64,000 nt of DNA, from positions 1,798,001 to 1,862,000 of the forward strand of contig OZ253556.1 of NCBI GenBank assembly GCA_965262705.1, read 5' to 3'. Positions 49,810 to 58,168 of the stretch are shown piece by piece (the first letter of the stretch is position 1; each line of letters starts with the position of its first letter). A program made the translations under genes and the position numbers. Source of the DNA: UJ101 sp965262705. Its GTDB lineage: Bacteria; Bacteroidota; Bacteroidia; Flavobacteriales; UJ101. A model generated the notes under the pieces. The model did not search any database. It was not told the origin of the DNA and was given only the letters and a program-made list of their open reading frames with translations.

Positions 49810-50468
49810 TAAGTGTATTTATTTCTTGTTCCGAAAATCGCAGTGCCTGTACGGATTAGGGTACTCCCTTCCTCAACTGCAATAGGATAATCGCTGCTCA
49901 TTCCCATAGAAATTATTTTAAAATTAGGTTGTTCTTTTTTAAATTTTTCAAAAGTATTTTTTAGATGCTTAAATTCTTTTCTAATTTGTTGCGTATCTTT
50001 TGTAAGAGTAGCCATACCCATCAAACCTTCTATAGAAACATTTTGCATTTTTTTGAGTATTTCTGAATAAAGAACTTCTTCTGCTTCTTGTGGGGTTAAT
50101 CCGAGTTTTGTGGTCTCTTGCGCAATTTTTATTTCCAATAGAACGGGTATAATTCGCTTATTTTTTTTTGCCTGTTTTTCAATCTCTTGTAGTAATTTTA
50201 GGCTATCTACCGTATGAATTAAGTGAACAAAAGGAGCGATATATTTAACCTTATTTCTTTGTAAATGCCCTATCATGTGCCATTGAATATCCTTAGGCAG
50301 TGTTTCATATTTTTGACACATTTCCTGTACTCTGTTTTCTCCAAAAACCCGCTGTCCGGCTTCGTATGCTTGTTGCAAATCACCTATTGGCTTTGTTTTA
50401 GAAACCGCAACGAGTTTGACCCCGGTGGGTAAATTACTTTTTATAGTTTTTAGATTTTCTTTAATCAT
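49809..50468 (-). CDS. YggS family PLP homeostasis protein
   Basis: 219 residues from ATG 50468 (MIKENLKTIKSNLPTGVKLV). KLVAVSKTKPIGDLQQAYEA (PLP lysine), FGENRVQEM, WHMIGHLQRNKVKYI, SMGMSSDYPIAVEEGSTLIR and the end GTAIFGTRN are diagnostic. These proteins bind PLP and balance vitamin B6 pools. The stop TAG ends exactly at the terminus of the adjacent MITE, which supplies its G; the family usually ends at FG.RNY, so little was lost. Confidence 0.93.
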   Translation of the reverse strand: MIKENLKTIKSNLPTGVKLVAVSKTKPIGDLQQAYEAGQRVFGENRVQEMCQKYETLPKDIQWHMIGHLQRNKVKYIAPFVHLIHTVDSLKLLQEIEKQAKKNKRIIPVLLEIKIAQETTKLGLTPQEAEEVLYSEILKKMQNVSIEGLMGMATLTKDTQQIRKEFKHLKNTFEKFKKEQPNFKIISMGMSSDYPIAVEEGSTLIRTGTAIFGTRNKYT

Positions 50469-50581
50469 CAATGTCTTTTTTACAAAGATATTAATATAGA
50501 ATTTGCATAACAATAAAAAGGCTTACTTAGCCTTTAGCTTACGCTGACTTTCAGTTGCCTAAAGTGTTTTTTTGAACTATT

Positions 50582-50778
50582 GAGACCGTTGCAAAAAGCA
50601 CGCTAACAAAAAAAATGCTTGTATTGAGTTTGCTGAAATGCAACGCCCGATAAAAATTAACTGAAAGTCAGCAAAGCTAAACACCGGAGCAACCTTTGGG
50701 TTGTGAGGATTTTAATTTTTTGAGAAGGAAGCTGTTTGAAACGAACGGCAAGTCAGCGCTAGCTCAAGGTCTGCTATA
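50582..50778 (+). mobile_element. MITE copy with decayed right end
   Basis: The left terminus and core are intact, and a CTGAAAGTCAGC module is inserted after the first AAAAATTAA. The right side after GGAAGCTGTTTGAAACG is replaced by a second CAAGTCAGCG module and AAGGTCT. It ends just upstream of the phased TTTAACA boxes. Confidence 0.8.
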
Positions 50779-50789
50779 ATCAATTAAGG

Positions 50790-50836
50790 TTTAACAATTT
50801 TTTAACATGAATGCGAGCTAAATGTGAGTATATTTG
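50790..50836 (+). promoter_or_regulatory. two phased TTTAACA boxes and -7 box of the dioxygenase/TSUP operon
   Basis: TTTAACA at 50790 and 50801 (11 bp apart) precede TATATTTG at 50829, a full TAnnTTTG match, with 21 bp between the second box and the -7 box. The second box takes the place of the TTTG -33 element, as expected for an activator-dependent promoter. The same 21-bp geometry is seen at 10607-10664. Confidence 0.65.
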
Positions 50837-50862
50837 ATAAATAAATTATAAAAAATGAGATT

Positions 50863-51639
50863 ATGTTACATGATATGATACAAGAGATAAAAGAAATTAG
50901 ATCTCCAAAAATATGCTATCAATATATCAATTTAGCAGGGGATACGTATCAATTATATAAAGAAGTATTAATTAAACACGGTTTGTTAATCCTCCAATCT
51001 AAAGAAAACAGGGATAAAGCATTGATGCAGCATATAATTGAGGCGATGGGGTTGATTCATACGCACGATAATAAAGGCAGAAAGGTATGGAATATTGCTC
51101 CTGGGGGTACTTCAGGCAGTGAACACCTTGCTCGATCACATAGAGAAGATGAGTTCTTCTTTCATACGGATTGTTCTTATGAGGATAATGCCCCCGATTA
51201 TTTTGGGCTGCATGTCATTACACCTGACAGCAAGGGAGGAGGATGCAATTTATTGATTAATACTTGCCTCATTATACAGCAGTTATCTGAAGATGCTTTT
51301 AAAATACTCAATAGCTGCCTATATACTTTTCGCGTACCTACGGAATTTTATAAAGGGATTAAGGCGATACAGGCGCAAATCATTGATGAAAATTTGAATT
51401 TGCGCTACCGGCGAGACCTTATTGATCGCGAACAGTGTAAAGAAAAAGAATTAAAGGCATTAAAAGAATTTGAATGCATCATCAGCAATCCGAAGAATAT
51501 GGCTCGGATTTTTCTACAAAGAGATCATATTTTACTGTTAGATAACAAACGCTTTTTACATGCCCGCACTGCTGTAAAGGATAAACGAAGGCACTTGAAG
51601 CGAATACGATTCAATTTAAAGGAGATATCATGCAGCTAG
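50863..51639 (+). CDS. TauD/TfdA-like Fe(II)/2-oxoglutarate dioxygenase
   Basis: 258 residues. The iron site is visible: FHTDCSY (H101, D103) and RFLHARTAV (H233); RHLKRIRFN supplies the 2-oxoglutarate-binding Arg (R247 or R249). The family hydroxylates small substrates such as taurine, amino acids or antibiotic precursors. Its gene overlaps the next, a TSUP transporter, by 10 bp, so the two act together, perhaps on an organosulfonate whose product sulfite is exported. The substrate is inference. Confidence 0.82.
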   Translation: MLHDMIQEIKEIRSPKICYQYINLAGDTYQLYKEVLIKHGLLILQSKENRDKALMQHIIEAMGLIHTHDNKGRKVWNIAPGGTSGSEHLARSHREDEFFFHTDCSYEDNAPDYFGLHVITPDSKGGGCNLLINTCLIIQQLSEDAFKILNSCLYTFRVPTEFYKGIKAIQAQIIDENLNLRYRRDLIDREQCKEKELKALKEFECIISNPKNMARIFLQRDHILLLDNKRFLHARTAVKDKRRHLKRIRFNLKEISCS

Positions 51640-52394
51640 ATAGCGCGGGGTTACTTCTTTTGATGATCTGCTTCGCTTTGATCGCCGGATTGATTCACGG
51701 AGCTGTCGGCTTGGGATTCCCGATAGTACTCACCGCCTCACTAGCATTGTTCGTTACTATTGAAAATGCTATCGCATGGACCTTAATTCCGACTATTATG
51801 CTTAACGTGGTCAGTATCGGGTCGGGTAAAAACCCGATAAAAGCGATAAAGAAGTACGCAGTACTTGCACTCATTTCTATGTCAGGCAGTATTCTCGGCA
51901 CAAAAATATTGATCGATACCGAAGCGAAATGGATATTCGAATTGCTGTTGTCCGTTAGCATTATCCTGTACCTTTTTTCCCATCAATTAAAATTCGATTC
52001 CAGCACTATTGCTAAGAACCCTACCATCTCTATGATTGCCTTTGGTTTTTTTGCTGGAATGATGGGTGGGTTTACCAATGCTATGTCTCCCTTATTGGTC
52101 ATTTATTTTCTAGAGTCAGAAGGCAAAGATAAAAATGCCATGGTTCAGGGGTTAAACCTTTGCTTTTTGCTTGGAAAGGTTTCACAGTTGGGAGTATTTT
52201 TTTACGCTCAAGCCATAAATAGAGAAGACGTAATGCATTCTTTGCTTATCCTAATTGCAGGAGTTGCAGCGATTATCTTGGGGATTAAAATAAGAAATAA
52301 GATACCTGTTTTGTTATATAAAGCGATTTTGCGAAAAATACTTCTTTTACTCGCTGTTGTTATTGGCATGCAGGCATTGTGGAAGGTATTTTAA
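51630..52394 (+). CDS. sulfite exporter TauE/SafE (TSUP) family protein
   Basis: 254 residues with about eight transmembrane segments. LIAGLIHGAVGLGFPIVLTA and the second repeat FFAGMMGGFTNAMSPLLVIY are the paired TSUP signatures. Members move sulfite, sulfonates or similar anions. Start ATG 51630 lies inside the end of the dioxygenase gene. GC content is a little higher than in the neighbouring R-M genes. Confidence 0.88.
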   Translation: MQLDSAGLLLLMICFALIAGLIHGAVGLGFPIVLTASLALFVTIENAIAWTLIPTIMLNVVSIGSGKNPIKAIKKYAVLALISMSGSILGTKILIDTEAKWIFELLLSVSIILYLFSHQLKFDSSTIAKNPTISMIAFGFFAGMMGGFTNAMSPLLVIYFLESEGKDKNAMVQGLNLCFLLGKVSQLGVFFYAQAINREDVMHSLLILIAGVAAIILGIKIRNKIPVLLYKAILRKILLLLAVVIGMQALWKVF

Positions 52395-52400
52395 GTAAAT

Positions 52401-52530
52401 CATCAAGAGGTTTTGAGCAACTTGTCAAGGAGAGTTGAGCAACTTATCAAGGAGAGTTGAGCAACTTGTCAAGGAGAGTTGAGCAACTTATCAAGGAGAG
52501 TTGAGCAACTTATCAAGGAGAGTTGAGCAA
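52401..52530. repeat. 22-bp tandem array with a palindrome in each unit
   Basis: Units GTTGAGCAACTTATCAAGGA+GA start at 52412, 52434, 52456, 52478, 52500 and (partial) 52522. Each junction makes AGTTG-AG-CAACT, a palindrome. TTA/TTG alternates within the unit. The array directly follows the TSUP stop codon. Role unknown; protein-binding sites or simple expansion are both possible. Confidence 0.85.
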
Positions 52531-52565
52531 AACCTATAAGGGGGTTGGTTAACTTCTATATAGGA

Positions 52566-52652
52566 ACGCCGTTGCAAGGTAATGAAAGATAGATTAGATA
52601 TAAAAAAAGCGATACTAAGTTGCTATTTTATCTAAAAAGATAGTATATTTAC
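52566..52652 (+). repeat. left end of a second IS5-type element
   Basis: CGCCGTTGCAAGGTAATGAA and the following 65 bp match the left end of the element at 7315 nearly base for base. The match stops at TATATTTAC, where a fold-back MITE begins; the transposase part is gone. Confidence 0.8.
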
Positions 52653-52836
52653 GAGACCGCTGCAGAATGTATAAAAAAGTATGAAAAAGAAAGCATCTCA
52701 CTTCAAACTGCTTCCTTACTTCGACAAGTTCAGTAACCACTTGTCAAAGTAAGCAAATAGTTTGGAGCGAACTGCAAGTCAGCGCAAGCTAAACGCTTTC
52801 TTTTTCATACTTTTTTATATGTTCTGCAACGGTCTT
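52653..52836. mobile_element. fold-back MITE variant (about 184 bp) made of two right-type ends
   Basis: Left part: GAGACCGCTGCAGAATGTAT, AAAAAGTATGAAAAAGAAAG. Right part: CTTTCTTTTTCATACTTTTT, TATATGTTCTGCAACGGTCT. The two arms are inverted copies of the right end, about 50 bp each. Between them are a CTTCGACAAGTTCAGTAACC segment and a CTGCAAGTCAGCGCAAGCTA module. This is the mirror case of the copy at 49650. Confidence 0.8.
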
Positions 52837-52965
52837 TAATTATCTGTCAGATTGAGTCTTATTCATTACATCTCAATAAGCTATCAATGTTTCAATAGTA
52901 TTTTTTACAATTAGTTGCGCTGAATTGCATCTTGCACGCTTTCAAATGTAGCTCAAAAAGTAGTT

Positions 52966-54006
52966 TTATAAGATTACAAAATCATAATTCAACTCTGCGT
53001 TAAAAAGATCTTTTTCAATGGTTTTAAGTTTCGCTTTTGTCGCTTTTATTGCATGTTCAGATAGGTCGATCCCTACCCATTTTCTATTATTTATCTGAGC
53101 CGATTTCAAACTCGTTCCCGAACCGCAAAAACAATCTAAAACTATGCTGTCTTCACGAGAAGAAGTACGAACTATTCGATGCAACAAATCAAGGTTTTTC
53201 TCTGTCGGATAGGTTGGATATTGAGGATCTTTATATTCCCATATATCTTGCACTCTTTTTCCTTCTCGTTCCTCTGCAAATATTATTTTTCTTGGATTAC
53301 CTGTTGAAGACCATTCAATTAATCCGTCTTTATCCCATCTTTCCAAAGTTTTAACTCCTGTTCTCCAATGTCTTCCCTTAGGAGGTAAAATGCCTTTAAA
53401 AGGTTTGTTGGATTGTCCCTCTTCTGTTTCACCGGGGGCATGAATAGGGACTGTAGTGTATCTCCTGCCTTGTTTGGTTGTCTTAGGAAAAAGTTTTTGA
53501 ATATCCTTTTCCGTGTACTTTTCTCTTGGCTCATTCCAGATAGGCTCATTTGATTTTGAATAAAACAGGATCAAGTCTTTTATATTTCCATATCCAACTC
53601 TATTAAAATTCTTGGGGTTGCATTTCACTCGAGTAATATCATTTCTAAAATTATTCTTGCCAAAAACTTCGTCCATTATCACTTTAACATAGTGCCCGAT
53701 TTTATAATCAATATGCAAATAGATAGAGCCTTGTTTAGACATTAATTCTTTTAATAGAACTAGTCGTTGCTTTATAAAATTTAAAAAATCATCTCCGATA
53801 AGCTTATCTGAGTACGCAATATTACCCTTTTTTGAATGGCTAATCGTTGAAACTCTTTCATTGGTTGTAATGAAGTCCCCATTTGTTGCAAAAGGCGGGT
53901 CAATATAAACCAAATCTATTTTACCCCTTAAACCTTGTTCTTTTAGAAGGTAATTCATTCCTTCAATGTTATCAGATTTTATAAGCAAGTTTCTCATAGC
54001 CATCAT
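52966..54006 (-). CDS. type II DNA adenine methyltransferase (beta class)
   Basis: 346 residues. The catalytic DPPF (residues 36-39) comes first and the AdoMet-binding DCFCGSGT (about 291-298) near the C terminus, the order of the beta class of N6-adenine methylases. The target-recognition region lies between (about 150-270). Its start codon overlaps the stop of the nuclease gene (ATGA). It protects the host DNA from that nuclease; the recognition sequence is unknown. Confidence 0.9.
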   Translation of the reverse strand: MMAMRNLLIKSDNIEGMNYLLKEQGLRGKIDLVYIDPPFATNGDFITTNERVSTISHSKKGNIAYSDKLIGDDFLNFIKQRLVLLKELMSKQGSIYLHIDYKIGHYVKVIMDEVFGKNNFRNDITRVKCNPKNFNRVGYGNIKDLILFYSKSNEPIWNEPREKYTEKDIQKLFPKTTKQGRRYTTVPIHAPGETEEGQSNKPFKGILPPKGRHWRTGVKTLERWDKDGLIEWSSTGNPRKIIFAEEREGKRVQDIWEYKDPQYPTYPTEKNLDLLHRIVRTSSREDSIVLDCFCGSGTSLKSAQINNRKWVGIDLSEHAIKATKAKLKTIEKDLFNAELNYDFVIL

Positions 54007-54785
54007 AGTTGATAGAGAAATTCTCTTAAAACCAACGCACTCATTATGTTATATTCTTTATACGTTTCAGTAATTGATTTATGCATCTTATTTTGACCTT
54101 TAATGAATAAGACGCCGTCTAATATGGCAATTTTTATAGCTCTTACCCCTTTTGTTTGGATGGTGTGAATTGCATCATTAAATTGGGCGTTTTGATGCCC
54201 GCCAAAATCTGTTAAGAATTTAGCTTCTCCTATTACATACTGTTTATTAAAACGACCCACAAAGTCTAGCCCTTTATTATGATTGTAATCTAAATGTTCT
54301 CTTGCAAAGTGCATTAGGGCATCATCTCCCGCATCTAAAATAGCATCTTTCTCATTTGAAATAAAATCATCTGGTGAAACAGGTTCAATACCGAGTGATT
54401 TGTTTTTTAACCAATTTCTAAACATGGGTCCTATTTGCCTATTGGTTTCTTTAGGTTCGCTGCAACGCTCAAAAATTTTGTCAAGCCCCATTTCATAAAG
54501 CCTTCCACAAATTCTGTTTACCGTTCTGGGGTTCCGGTCAATTGCTGTGTTATCTCGTTTTAAATAAGCAATATAACTATCTTTTATTGGAAACAAGTCA
54601 AATTTTAGAAGTTTTCTAATTAATGTGCTGTTATTTTTCTTATTAAACGCCTTTTCTACTTCAGTCCAAATATTTTTGTCAATATCTCTAATTCCTTTTG
54701 GTATAGTAGGATAAACCTGAAATAAGTCATCTAAATAAGATCTCTGATTAGCGTATGCTACACTAAGTTTTGTCCAATGATTCAT
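54003..54785 (-). CDS. type II restriction endonuclease
   Basis: 260 residues. A PD-(D/E)XK-like core is visible in GLDFVGRFNKQYVIGEAKFL (D174, E187, K189). The rest, e.g. NPRTVNRICGRLYEMGLDKI, is helical. It resembles the Tsp45I-type group by general layout, but that is a weak impression. Gene order R then M with a 4-bp overlap; both lie between two MITE remnants and look like a recently gained cassette. Confidence 0.75.
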   Translation of the reverse strand: MNHWTKLSVAYANQRSYLDDLFQVYPTIPKGIRDIDKNIWTEVEKAFNKKNNSTLIRKLLKFDLFPIKDSYIAYLKRDNTAIDRNPRTVNRICGRLYEMGLDKIFERCSEPKETNRQIGPMFRNWLKNKSLGIEPVSPDDFISNEKDAILDAGDDALMHFAREHLDYNHNKGLDFVGRFNKQYVIGEAKFLTDFGGHQNAQFNDAIHTIQTKGVRAIKIAILDGVLFIKGQNKMHKSITETYKEYNIMSALVLREFLYQL

Positions 54786-54844
54786 CTTTCAAATTTACTC
54801 ATTATTTTATTTATTTGGACTGCAATTGAAAGCGTGCTGAGATT

Positions 54845-54927
54845 TTACCCAATGCTCAATACAAGCATTTTTTTGTTAGCGTGCATTTCGACAAACTCAA
54901 TACAAGCTTTTTGCAACGGTCTTGTAA
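54845..54927 (-). repeat. partial MITE copy
   Basis: CTCAATACAAGCATTTTTTT, GTTAGCGTGCATTTCGACAA and TTTTTGCAACGGTCT are the reversed left end of the family. The other half is missing. It flanks the R-M cassette on the right. Confidence 0.7.
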
Positions 54928-54990
54928 GGGAAAGGGATCATCAAAATAACTTTTGTACATTTCGTTTTTTAAGGTTTCATCTTAATTACA

Positions 54991-55024
54991 AAAAAAACGC
55001 ATCTTTTTTGAGATGCGTTTTTTT
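54991..55024 (-). terminator. terminator of the groSL transcript
   Basis: AACGCATCT and AGATGCGTT pair around TTTTTG with A- and T-runs on the two sides. It lies 29 bp after the groL stop (minus strand) and can work in both directions. Confidence 0.88.
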
Positions 55025-55052
55025 ATAGTTATTATTTTAATTATTTATTTTT

Positions 55053-56687
55053 TTACATCATACCGGGCATTCCTCCACCAGCTCCCGGCATTGCCATCGG
55101 CGGTTCTTCTTTTGGAATTTCAGTTATCACACAATCCGTTGTTAGCAGCATTCCGGCAACTGAAGCAGCATTTTCAAGTGCTACTCTTGTTACTTTTGTA
55201 GGGTCAATGATTCCTGCTTCTAACATATTCTCATACACTTCTTTTTTAGCATTGTATCCGAAATCGCCTGAACCTTCTTCTACCTTAGCTACAACTACTG
55301 AGCCTTCACCTCCTGCATTTGTAACAATTTGACGTAAGGGCTCTTCTATCGCTCGTTTTACAATCAAAATTCCTGTTTCTTCATCTTGATTTTCGGCTTT
55401 AACTTCTTTCAATGAAGGAATAGAACGAACCAAGGCAACGCCCCCCCCGGCAACAATACCTTCTTCAATAGCAGCACGGGTAGCATGCAGTGCATCATCT
55501 ACACGGTCTTTTTTCTCTTTCATCTCAACTTCGGAAGCTGCGCCAACGTATAACACTGCTACTCCTCCTGCAAGTTTAGCGAGACGCTCCTGCAATTTTT
55601 CCTTATCATATTCAGAAGTTGTAGTCTCAATCTGTGCCTTGATTTGCGCTACACGTGCTTCTATTTTTGCTTGATCTCCAGAACCGTTTACAAGTGTTGT
55701 ATTATCCTTATCAATCGTTACTTTTTCAGCCGTTCCTAACATCTCAAGGGTAGTTTTGTCAAGTTTCATTCCCAACTCTTCGGTAATTACTGTTGAACCT
55801 GTTAGGATAGCTAAATCTTCAAGCATTTCTTTTCTTCTATCACCAAAGCCGGGAGCTTTAACCGCAACTACTTTGAGTCCTCCTCTTAGCTTATTAACAA
55901 CTAAAGTAGATAATGCTTGTGAATCAACATCCTCAGCAATAATTAAAAGTGGACGCCCGGATTGTGCAATAGGCTCTAAAATCGGTAAAATATCGTTTAA
56001 ACTTGATATTTTCTTATCATGCAATAGAATATACGGATTTTCTAATTCTGCGGTCATCTTTTCGGTATTGGTAACGAAATAAGGAGAGATAAAACCTCTA
56101 TCAAATTGCATTCCTTCTACTACCTCTACTGTGGTATCCGTTCCTTTTGCTTCTTCTACGGTAATCACCCCTTCTTTTCCTACTTTAGCGAAAGCTTTAG
56201 CAATTAAAACCCCTATAGCATTATCATTGTTAGCCGATATAGAGGCTACTTGTTGTATTTTTTCTGAATTTTCTCCTACTATCTGCGATTGAGATTTCAG
56301 ATTATCTACTACGGAACTCACTGCTTTGTCAATTCCTCTTTTTAAATCCATTGGATTAGCTCCTGCAGCTACGTTTTTTAACCCCTCTCTCACAATTGCC
56401 TGGGCTAAAACAGTTGCTGTAGTGGTGCCATCTCCTGCTAAATCATTGGTTTTTGAAGCTACTTCTTTTACCATTTGAGCACCCATATTTTCAATAGGGT
56501 CTTCTAATTCAATGTCTTTCGCTACAGTAACACCGTCTTTAGTTACTTGAGGCGCCCCAAATGATTTCCCCAATACAACATTGCGTCCCTTAGGTCCAAG
56601 TGTTACTTTTACTGCATTAGCAAGTTCATCAACGCCTTTTTTTAATCCGTCTCTTGCCTGTAAATCAAATTTTATGTCTTTTGCCAT
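55053..56687 (-). CDS. groL: chaperonin GroEL
   Basis: 544 residues. VTLGPKGRNVVLGKSFGAPQ, the ATP-binding DGTTTATVLAQAIV and the C-terminal GGMPGMM tail are diagnostic. It forms the folding chamber with GroES. No other groL copy is in the window. Start ATG 56687 lies 70 bp after groS. Confidence 0.99.
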   Translation of the reverse strand: MAKDIKFDLQARDGLKKGVDELANAVKVTLGPKGRNVVLGKSFGAPQVTKDGVTVAKDIELEDPIENMGAQMVKEVASKTNDLAGDGTTTATVLAQAIVREGLKNVAAGANPMDLKRGIDKAVSSVVDNLKSQSQIVGENSEKIQQVASISANNDNAIGVLIAKAFAKVGKEGVITVEEAKGTDTTVEVVEGMQFDRGFISPYFVTNTEKMTAELENPYILLHDKKISSLNDILPILEPIAQSGRPLLIIAEDVDSQALSTLVVNKLRGGLKVVAVKAPGFGDRRKEMLEDLAILTGSTVITEELGMKLDKTTLEMLGTAEKVTIDKDNTTLVNGSGDQAKIEARVAQIKAQIETTTSEYDKEKLQERLAKLAGGVAVLYVGAASEVEMKEKKDRVDDALHATRAAIEEGIVAGGGVALVRSIPSLKEVKAENQDEETGILIVKRAIEEPLRQIVTNAGGEGSVVVAKVEEGSGDFGYNAKKEVYENMLEAGIIDPTKVTRVALENAASVAGMLLTTDCVITEIPKEEPPMAMPGAGGGMPGMM

Positions 56688-56756
56688 TTTCTTCTGTATT
56701 TTTTATGACTGATTTCTAATTAAATTTTTTAATGAATATTACTTGTGAACTCATAA

Positions 56757-57029
56757 TTAAATAATTGCGAGTATCTCGGATTCCTTCATAATTAATAAAT
56801 CCTTTCCTTCCCAGTTTAATTCCGTTCCGGAATATTTACCATAAAGAACAAGATCTCCCTCTTTAACCGTAAGGGGTTCGTCTTTTTTTCCCGATCCTAC
56901 CGAGATAACTTTTCCTTGCTGAGGTTTTTCTTTTGAACTGTCCGGAATAATAATTCCACTTGCCGTTGTTGTTTCTGCAGCTTGAGGTTCAATAACCACA
57001 CGATCTGCCAAAGGTTTGATTTGACCCAT
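56757..57029 (-). CDS. groS: co-chaperonin GroES
   Basis: 90 residues. IKPLADRVVIEPQAAETTTA, GIIIPDSSKEKPQQGKVISV and the mobile loop between them are typical. It is the first gene of the groSL unit; the upstream region has no CIRCE element (see 57093-57138). Confidence 0.98.
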   Translation of the reverse strand: MGQIKPLADRVVIEPQAAETTTASGIIIPDSSKEKPQQGKVISVGSGKKDEPLTVKEGDLVLYGKYSGTELNWEGKDLLIMKESEILAII

Positions 57030-57092
57030 AATTTATTTATTTTTAATAATTAACTTTACGATTATAATCTAAAAAAATGCCATCTTATGTTT

Positions 57093-57138
57093 TATGACAA
57101 AAAGATAACAAAAATGTCAAGATAATGACATATTGACA
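57093..57138 (-). promoter_or_regulatory. TGACA-repeat region upstream of groS
   Basis: Seen on the plus strand: ATGACA at 57094, ATGTCA-AGATAA-TGACAT (a perfect spaced palindrome, 57114-57131) and TTGACA at 57132. It lies 65-110 bp before groS. It could be an operator for a heat-shock regulator in place of HrcA-CIRCE, which is absent. Untested inference. Confidence 0.4.
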
Positions 57139-57178
57139 CTGAAATATTGGGTTTTTTCTGGTATGAGGCATAAAAAAA

Positions 57179-57487
57179 TTATTTTAAAGGTTCTTTTTTA
57201 ACTGGCAGCTCTTGTTGAGCCGGAGTATTTATAACCTCTGATTTCTTATCTCGAATCAGGAAGTTAGCTATTAAAGTCAAAGTGACAATAATAAGGGCTA
57301 ATGTCCAGGTAGCGCGGGTTAAAAAATCATTCGTTCGTTGTACCCCAAACATTTGAGCACCTCCGCCTGATCCTCCAAAAGTGCTCGCTAGTCCTCCTCC
57401 CTTCGGATTTTGAACCATTATAACCAATACTAATATTGCACACGTAATAGCAATTAATACGATTAAAATTAAAGCCGCTCCATTCAT
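57179..57487 (-). CDS. secG: preprotein translocase subunit SecG
   Basis: 102 residues with two transmembrane segments. LVIMVQNPKGGGLASTFGGS and FGVQRTNDFLTRATWTLALI are the SecG signatures. The start overlaps the stop of the upstream hypothetical gene by 4 bp. The tail after residue 80 is charged. Confidence 0.95.
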   Translation of the reverse strand: MNGAALILIVLIAITCAILVLVIMVQNPKGGGLASTFGGSGGGAQMFGVQRTNDFLTRATWTLALIIVTLTLIANFLIRDKKSEVINTPAQQELPVKKEPLK

Positions 57488-58167
57488 AATTTGTTTTCTT
57501 CTAAGTGTTTAATTTCTTTTATTTTGTCTGCAAAGTAACCGCTTTTTTTTGGATATTTCAAATCTAAAATTTTAAATGCCTGTCTCGCTTTAGTATATTT
57601 TTTTTGCTCAACATATAGATTAGCAAGCGTTTCTGTCATTAGATTTTGATTCTCAGTTATGCTGTGCAAGGGGATATTATACTTTTCTTGTATGTCTTTA
57701 GGAACAGATAATTTTGGATTTAGCTGAATAAAACGATCAATGGCTAGCTGCTGGGATGTTTTTTTGCGTAAATCTTTTTTAGTATTTGAATCAGAAAGAA
57801 GTAACCACTTGGAGAAATTATGATGTGATATTTTTTCAATTTTTGTGGAGTTTTGTGCAATTATCCGCTGTTTTTCTTCTGTATTTTTTACTCCTGATAT
57901 CGGATGAACTTTTTTACTATTTTTTTCCAAAAAAGTTTTATAATTGGTATAATCGAATAATAATGAACGATCAGCAGCATGGGCAGCCACTTTCTTTAGT
58001 GTAGAAGAATAGTTGGATTTATTATATACTTTTGTCCCACTGAGAGAAAGAATTCTTGCGGTTTGGAAATAGGGGTATTTATTTAACGCCTTATTCAATG
58101 TGGTGTTATCTTCTTGTGTCAGCTCAAAGGGACGGGACATCAAATTATAAAATTTATCTTTTGTCAT
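57484..58167 (-). CDS. conserved Bacteroidota protein of unknown function (TPR-like end)
   Basis: 227 residues. The start MTKDKFYNLMSRPFELTQED with YPYFQTARIL and HAADRSLLFDYTNY is familiar from flavobacterial genomes at this locus. The C-terminal TLANLYVEQKKYTKARQAFK resembles a single tetratricopeptide repeat. It lies between lptE and secG with overlapping ends, so it belongs to that operon; role unknown. Confidence 0.75.
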   Translation of the reverse strand: MTKDKFYNLMSRPFELTQEDNTTLNKALNKYPYFQTARILSLSGTKVYNKSNYSSTLKKVAAHAADRSLLFDYTNYKTFLEKNSKKVHPISGVKNTEEKQRIIAQNSTKIEKISHHNFSKWLLLSDSNTKKDLRKKTSQQLAIDRFIQLNPKLSVPKDIQEKYNIPLHSITENQNLMTETLANLYVEQKKYTKARQAFKILDLKYPKKSGYFADKIKEIKHLEENKL

Positions 58168-58168
58168 T

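Noticed and set aside
57030..57178. CIRCE element before groS
   Set aside because: The TTAGCACTC-N9-GAGTGCTAA sequence is not present on either strand.
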